Notes under the pieces: generated by a model | The model's input: only the letters and a program-made list of their open reading frames with translations | Databases searched by the model: none | What the model was told of the DNA's origin: nothing | Shown here: in pieces, positions 33,619-40,975 of the stretch | How positions within the stretch are numbered: the stretch's first letter is position 1 | Layout of the letters: each line of letters begins with the position of its first letter | Position numbers and translations under genes: made by a program | Assembly: GCA_904420015.1 (NCBI GenBank) | Contig: CAJFTS010000044.1 | Location: forward strand, 49,382-113,381 | From: an uncultured Clostridia bacterium | GTDB lineage: Bacteria; Bacillota; Clostridia; Oscillospirales; Acutalibacteraceae | DNA: 64,000 bases | Reading direction: 5' to 3'

Positions 33619-34389
33619 TCACAGAAACGCCCCATTGCAGACCTGAATGACCTGCCCCTTCACGTGGCGTCCCATTTTGCTGGCCAAATACAAGCAGGCA
33701 TACGCCTGGTCCATAGGGTCGCACTCCGGGCCGGGGAAGTAGACAAAATGCCCGCTGTATCCCAGCATTTTGGCGCCGCCCGGCTGTTCCCCGGCTTTAT
33801 TGGCTATATGGGCCGGAGTAACGGTAGCGCCCGGAGCCACCGCATTGCAGCGGATGTTGGTATCGATCAGCCGCATGGCCACATTTTTGGTCAGCGTGTT
33901 CAATGCCCCTTTGGTGGAGGTATAGGTTGCACCGCAGAAAGGGCGTTCTCCGTTGACAGAAGAAATATTGATAATTACGCCATCATTTTTCGGCAGAAAA
34001 ATCTTCAATGCCTCCCGGATATACCGCATAGGACCGCCCAGGTTGGTATCCATCACCATCCACATCCAGTCGTCGTCGGTTTCGTCGATCATTTTTTGTT
34101 CCCCAATTCCCGCGTTGTTGATGAGAATATCCACATCGCCAAATTCCCGAAGGGCGGTGGCAAACACTTTTTGAGTGTCCTCCGTGGAGCAGACGTCGGC
34201 CACTACGCCAACGGCTTTCCCACCTTTGGCGCGGATGCCCTCGACCACGGCATCCAGTTTCTCCCGTCCTCTGGCCGTCAGAACCACCGAAGCGCCCTCT
34301 TTGGCAAAAAGTTCCGCCATAGTCTGTCCCATCCCATAGCTTGCGCCGGTGATAACGGCAACCTTATTTTTCAGCATTTCTTTTTCCAT
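33619..34389 (-). CDS. Short-chain dehydrogenase/reductase
   Basis: A 256-residue SDR with the Rossmann motif TGASYGMG, NNAG (ILINNAGIG) and catalytic YxxxK (ATYTSTKGAL). It probably oxidises or reduces a small alcohol or ketone with NAD(P). The ATG at 34389 follows CAGGAGG. It is downstream of the ligase gene and a permease fragment, and reads toward the twin-promoter region. Confidence 0.88.
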   Translation of the reverse strand: MEKEMLKNKVAVITGASYGMGQTMAELFAKEGASVVLTARGREKLDAVVEGIRAKGGKAVGVVADVCSTEDTQKVFATALREFGDVDILINNAGIGEQKMIDETDDDWMWMVMDTNLGGPMRYIREALKIFLPKNDGVIINISSVNGERPFCGATYTSTKGALNTLTKNVAMRLIDTNIRCNAVAPGATVTPAHIANKAGEQPGGAKMLGYSGHFVYFPGPECDPMDQAYACLYLASKMGRHVKGQVIQVCNGAFL

Positions 34390-34419
34390 AATGAAAACCT
34401 CCTGTAGATTTGATAACGA

Positions 34420-34690
34420 TTACTCGCCCGCCAAAACAGACAGCGGGATTTTATGGATTCTTTTGGCCGCCAGATACGCAAACAGCACAAAAGCCAAAAC
34501 GACAACAGCTCCCGGCAGCAAGGCCACAGCCAGATCCGGCTTGGAAGAAAAATCGCTGATCCCTTCCATCCGCATCAGTACCGCTACCAGCGGATGGGTG
34601 AGAAAAGCGCTGAGCGCTGTTCCCAAAAGACTTCCCAGCGCCGCCGGGAGATTGCTTGACCATGCCTTCTCCCTGCAAAAGAATCTCTTT
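34420..34690 (-). pseudogene. FtsX-like permease C-terminal fragment
   Basis: The last 80 or so codons of an FtsX-family ABC permease (LPAALGSLLGTALSAFLTHPLVAVLM, then PGAVVVLAFVLFAYLAAKRIHKIPLSVLAGE). There is no start codon in this frame, and the rest of the permease is absent. It is sandwiched between the ligase and SDR genes, so a rearrangement placed the ligase next to a former transporter. Confidence 0.6.
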
Positions 34691-36057
34691 CATACCGCTT
34701 CCTCCATTCCAGGCGTATGGTCCGTTACAATCAACGGCTTTTTCCCCGTTTTGGGGTTCGGCAGGATGGCTTTTACAACGTGGACGTAGAACTGGACATA
34801 GCCCAGATTCTTCTCCTGCAAAATTTTCTTCATCTGCCGCAGCATTTCCGATTGAATCTGCGGCTCCTTTGATTTGTCCGAAACCTCAGCCAGCATTTCA
34901 AAAGCGTCCGGGGCAACCTGCCGGAACTGGTAATCCATCAGTCCTTCTACGCAGAACCCCTCTACCGCCAGCGGATGCAGGAAATCCCGATGGCCGTTTC
35001 CGTCTTCAAACCATAAAAGATCTTCGTTTCTCCCCAGCAGAATCTCTGCTCTGGTAAAGGGGCTGTTTTCCATCGGCGCTTTCAGCACCAGATGGTCGGA
35101 AATCCGGTAGCGGATCAGGGGCTGGGCAAAATTATAAAGGCAGGTCAGATACATGACGCCGTTTTCCACTTCGATCACATTCAGGTCGTCGAAGAGAAGC
35201 ATCCCATCCTCCCGTCCCGTCTCCACCCCGAGAGCCAGCGATTCGCTGGCGCCATAAATGTTGACGACGGTGCAGCCAAATGTTTTTTCCAGATAACCGC
35301 GCAGCCCCGGACTTAGCGGCTCCCCGCAGGAAATAACGCGCAGGATACGAGGCAACACATCGCCGCGTTCCACCAGCTCCGCAAGGATTTTGATGGCGGA
35401 CGGGTATCCGATGATGATGTTTGGTTTGAACATGCGGACGGTTTCCACCCATTGAGTCAGCGGGGTTTTGATGTCCAGGTGCATCTGCTTGGCTCCCACT
35501 CCGTCGATCCCGTCGCCCACTGCCATGGCGCCGCCGTAGCGCCCATCCGTTGCGGCGATGTAGAGAATCCTCGGCCTGCCCATGAGCAGCCGCAAAATCT
35601 TAAGGCCACTCATATTCCACAGTGCGCCCCGGATGATTCCCAGCAGCATCTGGCTCCATGCCGCCTCGTCATAGAGAAAATAGCAAGGAGTTCCCGTGCT
35701 GCCGGAGGAATGGACGACGTGATATTTCCCCAGGTATGGATTTCGGTCAGCTTCCACATGAGCGTCAAATTCCCGCAAAACCTCCTGCCGCAGCCCCGGC
35801 ATGGTGATCAGCTCGTCAAAATGCTCCATCAGGGTAGATTTATCAATGGTAGGGAAAGCTGTCAGGGGCAGCGTATCCAGCTCTGCCTCCGAAATGCCTG
35901 CCGCCTCGAAAGAACGGCGATAGAAAGCGGAATGCTCCCATGCGTAGTGAAGCATAGCCCGCAGCTTTTGGTCCTGCAGTTCTTTCATCTGTTCTGCCGT
36001 CTGGTTGGTGTTTTTCTTGAGCCGGGACAATTCCCGCAGCATTTTTATGTCCTTCAT
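34690..36057 (-). CDS. PaaK/CapK-like adenylate-forming ligase
   Basis: A 455-residue protein of the phenylacetate-CoA ligase (PaaK/CapK) type that activates carboxylates as acyl-adenylates. The P-loop-like motif HSSGSTGTPC (A3), the YGASESLALG motif (A5) and a C-terminal lid region are present. The substrate cannot be deduced. The start chosen is ATG 36057, six bases after AAAGGAGA; the upstream ATGs lie too close to the site. It follows an Ntn amidase gene after 17 bp. Confidence 0.8.
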   Translation of the reverse strand: MKDIKMLRELSRLKKNTNQTAEQMKELQDQKLRAMLHYAWEHSAFYRRSFEAAGISEAELDTLPLTAFPTIDKSTLMEHFDELITMPGLRQEVLREFDAHVEADRNPYLGKYHVVHSSGSTGTPCYFLYDEAAWSQMLLGIIRGALWNMSGLKILRLLMGRPRILYIAATDGRYGGAMAVGDGIDGVGAKQMHLDIKTPLTQWVETVRMFKPNIIIGYPSAIKILAELVERGDVLPRILRVISCGEPLSPGLRGYLEKTFGCTVVNIYGASESLALGVETGREDGMLLFDDLNVIEVENGVMYLTCLYNFAQPLIRYRISDHLVLKAPMENSPFTRAEILLGRNEDLLWFEDGNGHRDFLHPLAVEGFCVEGLMDYQFRQVAPDAFEMLAEVSDKSKEPQIQSEMLRQMKKILQEKNLGYVQFYVHVVKAILPNPKTGKKPLIVTDHTPGMEEAV

Positions 36058-36074
36058 TCCCATTCTCCTTTCCG

Positions 36075-37199
36075 CTATTTCTTTAACTGAAGCCGGTAAC
36101 AAGTTTCATAGTTTTCCCTGTGGGAATACCACGCCTCACCGGTACTTAGGTTGAATACGGCGCTCCATTCCGTGGAGGCAAACTCCTCAAAATTGTCTTT
36201 GCTGACGCTGTTCAGCGCATCCCGCATATCCGGCATTTCCATGGTCTCGGATCCTTCCAGGCGTTCCATAAGGATCTCGTACCGTTCATGGGATTGCTGT
36301 GTCCCGATTCCATGTTTTTCTCCTTCGGCCAGATAGAAGTTGGTCAGCACCGGCGTTTCTGTCACAATCATCTCATTGTCCACATATTCCACCGCCACAC
36401 TGCGGCCGGAAGCGTCCGCCAACGCAAAATGTACCATCATGCCCATGGAAGCGTGCATATCGTACCGGCTTAACAGTTCCAGTGCTTCGTCCACGTCCGC
36501 CGCCTGGTTCAGCAGCAGACGGATAGCCGTCGTGGTGGTGAGATCCGGTTTTCCAGTATCCTGGCTGATGGCAGCGGAATCCTGGATCATATTGACCGAA
36601 ACGGTCAGCCCCGCTTCATTCATTCCATCCAAAGGCGCATAGAGAGCCGCATGGGTTTTGACCTCATCCGCCTGCAGCGCCATGCCCATCACGCCGCTGA
36701 CGTTTTGGGTGATAAAATCCATGTAGACGGTGGACAGGGACGCATACCCGTTTTCCGGGTAGGACGCTACAATCATGGCCTCGCAGTTCTCCCAGTCAAA
36801 ATTGCGCCCAAACAGTTTCTCTCCCGCCTGGTTCTCCGACGCGATGGTGCTGCATCCAAAGATACCGCCCACAATGTCGCCCAAGTCAAGGCCAGATAAA
36901 AGATTTTCCGCCAGATAAGCGACAACCTCTCTGTCCGAGGATGCGCCGCCCTGCGATAAAAAGCCATCAAAACCATCGTCCCCGTCATGCCGGACAACAG
37001 AAAACCCGTCCTCCAATTCCACAATTTCTGCGGAAGGGGTCACAGCAATCCCTCCTGTATCCTCCTCGTGAGAGCCAGCGTTACTTGACACCGTATCCGT
37101 ATTCTGCTCCATCGGTTCCACCTGCGTTATACAGCCTGTCAGGACCACCGGAAGAACCAGCAAAAGGAAAAAGCCCCGGAGCCATTTTCTGTTTCCCAT
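36075..37199 (-). CDS. Linear amide C-N hydrolase (choloylglycine hydrolase-like) lipoprotein
   Basis: A 374-residue lipoprotein (lipobox VLTGC) with an Ntn-hydrolase domain of the choloylglycine hydrolase/penicillin acylase family. The sequence GCSTIAS holds the probable Cys nucleophile, followed by the typical GRNFDW motif. Because the Cys is internal, activation by cleavage would be needed, or it acts without autoprocessing. It may hydrolyse an amide such as a conjugated bile acid, acyl-homoserine lactone or peptide; the substrate is unknown. First gene after the second LysR-type promoter. Confidence 0.8.
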   Translation of the reverse strand: MGNRKWLRGFFLLLVLPVVLTGCITQVEPMEQNTDTVSSNAGSHEEDTGGIAVTPSAEIVELEDGFSVVRHDGDDGFDGFLSQGGASSDREVVAYLAENLLSGLDLGDIVGGIFGCSTIASENQAGEKLFGRNFDWENCEAMIVASYPENGYASLSTVYMDFITQNVSGVMGMALQADEVKTHAALYAPLDGMNEAGLTVSVNMIQDSAAISQDTGKPDLTTTTAIRLLLNQAADVDEALELLSRYDMHASMGMMVHFALADASGRSVAVEYVDNEMIVTETPVLTNFYLAEGEKHGIGTQQSHERYEILMERLEGSETMEMPDMRDALNSVSKDNFEEFASTEWSAVFNLSTGEAWYSHRENYETCYRLQLKK

Positions 37200-37238
37200 T
37201 GAAAAACCTCCTTGCAGAGCGTTTGTTTTTACAATTGC

Positions 37239-37277
37239 AGTATAAGGATTATAAAATAAAATAGCAAATACTTATAT
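37239..37277 (-). promoter_or_regulatory. LysR-type controlled promoter of the amidase-ligase operon
   Basis: TTTGCT (37263-37268) and TATACT (37239-37244) on the minus strand with an 18-bp spacer, identical in hexamers and spacing to the promoter at 33.5 kb. AATAGCAAATACTTATAT (37260-37277) is repeated there too. The region between this and the lysR start also contains AT-rich dyads (TATATATAATGCGTATATATA), a plausible LysR site. Confidence 0.6.
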
Positions 37278-37365
37278 ATAATGCGTATATATAATTGAAA
37301 TCTATATGACTTTCTATTATACTGGACTCAGACAGGAAGGCGCCAAAACAAAGGAGGATACGGTT

Positions 37366-38256
37366 ATGGAACTGCGGGTTTTGCAATATTTTCTGGCTGT
37401 GGCACGGGAACAGAGTATTTCCGGGGCGGCAGAGTCCCTGCACCTTTCCCAGCCCACCCTTTCCACTCAGCTCAAGGCAATGGAGGACGAATTGGGAAAA
37501 CAGCTTTTGATCCGTGGTACAAAGGGGTCCCGGAAGGTTACGCTTACGGAGGAGGGGATGATTCTGCGCAAGCGGGCGGAAGAAATCCTCCAGCTGGTAA
37601 AAAGGACAGAGGACGAGATTACCCTGGCTGATGAAACCGTCGTAGGGGACGTTTATATTGGGACAGGAGAAACCGATATTGTACGCCTCATGGCCAAAGC
37701 GGCAAAAAAAATTCAAGAACAATATCCGGAAATCCATTACCACATCTCAAGCGGCAATGCCGAATATGTCCTTGAATATTTGGATAAAGGGCTGATTGAC
37801 TTCGGACTCATATACGGGACGGCTGACCCGCAAAAATATGAATCCATCCCGATTCCGGTAAAAGATACCTGGGGCGTTTTAATGCGCCGGGATTCTCCTC
37901 TGGCGCAGAAAGAGTGCATCCAGCCGGAAGATCTATGGGACAAGCCCCTGATTGTTTCCCATCAGAAATCCGACAACCCGTATCTGGCGCGCTGGCTGAA
38001 ACAGGATATTTCCAAATTAAATATTGTCGCCACCTACAATCTGGTCTTTAATGCGTCGCTTCTGGTTGACGAGGGGCTTGGGTATGCGCTCACCCTTGAC
38101 AAGCTTATTAACACCGAGGAAAGCAATCTTTGCTTCCGGCCGCTTTACCCGCAGCTTGACGCAGCCGCCTGCATTGTCTGGAAACGGTATCAGGTGTTTT
38201 CCAAAGCAGCTGATAAGTATATGCAACAATTAAAATACACATTTGCTTTATCCTAA
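37366..38256 (+). CDS. LysR family transcriptional regulator
   Basis: A 296-residue LysR regulator with N-terminal winged helix (LQYFLAVAREQSISGAAESLHLSQPTLSTQLKAMEDELGKQLL) and a C-terminal effector domain. It is transcribed divergently from the amidase operon, as typical LysR proteins are. The start is ATG 37366 after AAAGGAGG; a longer frame upstream lacks a site. The twin 18-bp motifs suggest that it controls both minus-strand units; the effector is unknown. Confidence 0.9.
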   Translation: MELRVLQYFLAVAREQSISGAAESLHLSQPTLSTQLKAMEDELGKQLLIRGTKGSRKVTLTEEGMILRKRAEEILQLVKRTEDEITLADETVVGDVYIGTGETDIVRLMAKAAKKIQEQYPEIHYHISSGNAEYVLEYLDKGLIDFGLIYGTADPQKYESIPIPVKDTWGVLMRRDSPLAQKECIQPEDLWDKPLIVSHQKSDNPYLARWLKQDISKLNIVATYNLVFNASLLVDEGLGYALTLDKLINTEESNLCFRPLYPQLDAAACIVWKRYQVFSKAADKYMQQLKYTFALS

Positions 38257-38915
38257 AAAGCCTTGCTTTTCCATCCGTAGTGTGTAAGTTGTATGGAACG
38301 CTGAAAAAATAGTTTTCTTATTCGACCAAAATATAATAATTTTCTATCCTACTAACTATGTGAACAGATGGAATGTCGGCTCTTGGCATGGAAGGATCGT
38401 TCACCCCAGTTGTGCCTGCGCCGTTTAGAGGCGCAATGAACAATCTTCTAATGTCGGCCCACTCAAATCAGCGCAAATCTGAGTGGCCATTTTTGTGTTT
38501 ATGATAAACAATCATACTTTGTGGCTTTGGGCATATAAATCATGGAACCGTATCCGCGCCCGCTTAAAATTTGACTTGCATCTTTGCGAGAAATCGGGAT
38601 GATTTACAAAGGTTTTCGGTAAGCCTAAGACCAAAGAAAAAACCTGAAAACCCGCATATTCAGCGGATTTTCAGGTTTTTCTTAGCTGTGGAAATAACGG
38701 ATGAACAGCGTGCACTTTTCGCAAAATGGAGTACATTGAGCGAGAAACAAAAAGAATTGTAGCTTGAATTTATAGGCACGATGCAATAGAGGGCAAAGAA
38801 AAAGACCGCAGGCCGGAACCTGCGGTTTTCTCTTTGCCTTATCCTTTTATATGGCCCATTGCCCTTACCATCTTCCGGTAAGCCGGGAGCGGGTTGCCCT
38901 GTGGGATATGGATAT
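38257..38915. other. Non-coding junction region with three hairpins
   Basis: Holds three terminator-like hairpins: CCACTCAAAT/ATCTGAGTGG (38460-38490, then ATTTTTGT), AAACCTGAAAA/TTTTCAGGTTT (38638-38683) and ACCGCAGG/CCTGCGGT (38802-38826, then TTTTCTCTTT). A short frame near 38571-38762 ends in DEQRALFAKWSTLSEKQKEL and may be the tail of a regulator gene. The region appears to be leftover mobile-element DNA. Confidence 0.4.
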
Positions 38916-39296
38916 GTGTCGGGCAAACTGACCGACGAGCGTTTTGCTACAATGGCGGCAAGCTATGAAGCGGAGCAAAAATCGCTTAAAGAAGCGGTTG
39001 CTGTGCTGCGTAATGAAATTGAAGCGCAGGACAATAAAACATCAAATGTGCTTACGTTTGTGGAAAAGGTCAATCGATACACGGAAATCAAGGGACTTAC
39101 TCCAGCTATAGTCAATGAGTTTATTGACTACATTATGGTTTCACAGAAGCAGGCCATAGACGGCAAAACCGTATATCCGATTGACATTTACTACAATGGT
39201 GTCGGTATCATAACAGCCCCATCTGCTGAAGAATATGAAGAAATGTTATGGGAACGCTTAAAACAGAAGCGTGCAAAGGAACAAAAAACGGCATAG
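38916..39296 (+). pseudogene. Serine recombinase C-terminal fragment (DUF4368)
   Basis: The C-terminal 127 codons of a large serine recombinase of the TndX/TnpX kind (TDERFATMAASYEAEQ, EAQDNKTSNVLTFVEKVNRYTEIKGLTPAIVNEFIDYI, then DIYYNGVGI). The catalytic N-terminal resolvase domain and zinc-ribbon domain are missing, so it is the 5'-truncated remnant of a conjugative or mobilisable element. Confidence 0.75.
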
Positions 39297-39383
39297 CCAC
39301 GAATGACTATACCGTAATCTGCTGAAGAGCCGCCTTCGTCCCCTCACTTCCTTATGTGAAGGGGACGAAGAGCGTCTCCCTTG

Positions 39384-40103
39384 TTATTTTTCTTCAAAGA
39401 TCCGGTCTGCCTTTCGCTGCGAAAGAATGTTACATTCCACCATTTGGTCCAAAACCTGCTTCATCCGCTGTTTGGCCAACTCGGGGCTGGAATCCGGGGA
39501 ATAAGCGGAGGGTGCATTGGGCAGGCCCGCCAGCATAATCGCCTCATAATCGCTCAGCTCCGACGGTGCTTTCGAAAAATACCCTTGCGCCGCCTCACGA
39601 ATGCCGTAATACCCGCTGCCAAAATAAATGGTATTGACGTACAGCTCAAAAATCTCTTCTTTGCCGTATTCCCGTTCCAGGTCCCATGCGGCAAATACCT
39701 CTGCAAACTTTCGCTCAAGCGTTTTTTCCTGGGTGAAATATTCGTTTTTCATCAACTGCTGGGTGATGGTGCTGCCGCCCTGCGCGAAAGAAAAGGTTTG
39801 CAGATCATTCCAGACTGCCCGACAGATGGAAAGATAATCCACTCCGTGATGATCCCAAAAATGTTTGTCCTCTGCCGAGACGACAGCCTGCACATAGATT
39901 TCCGGAAGCTCGTCGAATTGTGTAAACCCGTCCATACTGCGGATGCATTGCACCATTTCACCCATCGGAGCTTGCCTTACAGCATCCTGGTACATATAAT
40001 ACCCTTGCACCCCGAACCAGGTTCCCGCAACGAGAAGCAAAACCAGTAGGAGGGAAACAAGGGAGAAAAGCAGCTTAAAAAATCCCTTGAAAATCGTTTT
40101 CAT
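39384..40103 (-). CDS. mtgA: Monofunctional peptidoglycan glycosyltransferase (GT51)
   Basis: A 239-residue GT51 protein that polymerises lipid II into glycan strands. It has an N-terminal membrane anchor (about 10-33) and the family motifs AVVSAEDKHFWDHHGVD (catalytic Glu), QGGSTITQQLMKN, and REYGKEEIFELYVNTIYFGSGYYGI. There is no transpeptidase domain. The ATG at 40103 follows AAGGAAAGGA. It is the last gene of a unit that follows the BceAB transporter, so it may support wall repair under cell-wall antibiotics. Confidence 0.88.
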   Translation of the reverse strand: MKTIFKGFFKLLFSLVSLLLVLLLVAGTWFGVQGYYMYQDAVRQAPMGEMVQCIRSMDGFTQFDELPEIYVQAVVSAEDKHFWDHHGVDYLSICRAVWNDLQTFSFAQGGSTITQQLMKNEYFTQEKTLERKFAEVFAAWDLEREYGKEEIFELYVNTIYFGSGYYGIREAAQGYFSKAPSELSDYEAIMLAGLPNAPSAYSPDSSPELAKQRMKQVLDQMVECNILSQRKADRIFEEK

Positions 40104-40123
40104 TTGTTGTCCTTTCCTTAGCC

Positions 40124-40264
40124 TTATCCTTCCCGCTTTCCCCTCTTTCGGGTGATCCTGAAAAGAATCATTCTCACCAGGACGGCGCCGGTTGTGAGGA
40201 AAAAGGAAAGCCAGGTATCCGAAACGCTCTGTATTGCCGCATCCAAATTGGTATGTTTGGGCAT
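40124..40264 (-). CDS. 46-residue small membrane protein
   Basis: A short gene (ATG 40264, TAA 40124), MPKHTNLDAAIQSVSDTW then a hydrophobic helix LSFFLTTGAVLVRMILFRI and a basic tail TRKRGKREG. It begins just after the stop of the preceding small gene (stop 40266-40268) and ends 20 bp before the mtgA start. It has no strong ribosome site, so expression may depend on coupling. Unknown function. Confidence 0.5.
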   Translation of the reverse strand: MPKHTNLDAAIQSVSDTWLSFFLTTGAVLVRMILFRITRKRGKREG

Positions 40265-40265
40265 A

Positions 40266-40499
40266 TCATTCGTCTACCCGGCTGCTTAGATAAGCGGCCA
40301 GCCGGTCGGTTGCTCCGCCGATTCCCGCCATCAGCAAGGCTAGGATCCCGGCGGGAAGGGCGAGCGCGCCGATGGCCGCAAGGCCGGTCCATGTCACGAA
40401 GGAACGCAGCACCCGGCAGACCTGTTTTTTCCCGTATCTCCCTTTCGGCGCTTTGCCGGTCGGTCGTGCCCGGTAATCAAAGCCCCTACTCCGGCACAA
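40266..40499 (-). CDS. Small membrane protein, start uncertain
   Basis: The 3' part is convincing: a basic segment (KGRYGKKQVCRVLRSF) followed by a long hydrophobic helix (TWTGLAAIGALALPAGILALLMAGIGG) and RLAAYLSSRVDE. No ATG fits; TTG at 40499 gives 77 residues, and a GTG further in gives 48. The gene sits between the lipoprotein and the 46-residue gene in a compact minus-strand unit. Function unknown. Confidence 0.45.
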   Translation of the reverse strand: MCRSRGFDYRARPTGKAPKGRYGKKQVCRVLRSFVTWTGLAAIGALALPAGILALLMAGIGGATDRLAAYLSSRVDE

Positions 40500-40506
40500 C
40501 CGCTTT

Positions 40507-40962
40507 CTATTCTGCGTACAGCTCCACACTTCCATGAAATTCGGCATAATCAACCATAATGTAGTTCCCGCCGCTTGTACAGCGGATAACGGTCTCAAAT
40601 CGGCCGTCCTCGCGGGGCTCCAGCTGCATTACCTCTCTGTTCTGGCGGATGCGTACCACCGCACTGCCGCAATCCCCTTGGATGGTACCGTATATGTGAA
40701 GCTCCCTGGAATCGATGGAGCCGCCGCCGAAGATAACGTCTCTCCCGGTATCCCCGTCACAGTCCGCCCGGTATTCGCCGGTATAGGCATCCTCCGCCAA
40801 AGAACGCGAACCGATGAGATCGCTCTCTCGCGTTATTTGCGACTGACCAAAATACCCGGCCAAGTCGCTCAAAAGGCGGTGGACCTCCCGGCCGTCCATA
40901 CTGCAGGCCGACAAGGAAAGAATCATGCACACCGCTGCAAATACGGCAATCCATTTTTTCAT
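40507..40962 (-). CDS. Small lipoprotein downstream of BceAB
   Basis: A 151-residue lipoprotein (MKKWIAVFAAVCMILSLSAC, lipobox LSAC) with a predicted beta-rich body (GRDVIFGGGSIDSRELHIYGTIQGDCGSAVVRIRQN, then FETVIRCTSGGNYIMVDYAEFHGSVELYAE). I know no family. It follows the transporter permease gene after 13 bp and precedes small membrane proteins and mtgA, which suggests an envelope role. The start ATG 40962 follows AAAGGAGG. Confidence 0.65.
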   Translation of the reverse strand: MKKWIAVFAAVCMILSLSACSMDGREVHRLLSDLAGYFGQSQITRESDLIGSRSLAEDAYTGEYRADCDGDTGRDVIFGGGSIDSRELHIYGTIQGDCGSAVVRIRQNREVMQLEPREDGRFETVIRCTSGGNYIMVDYAEFHGSVELYAE

Positions 40963-40975
40963 ATTTACCTCCTTT

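Noticed and set aside
37249..37743. 164-codon minus-strand frame overlapping the start of lysR
   Set aside because: Antisense to a clear LysR regulator and its promoter region.
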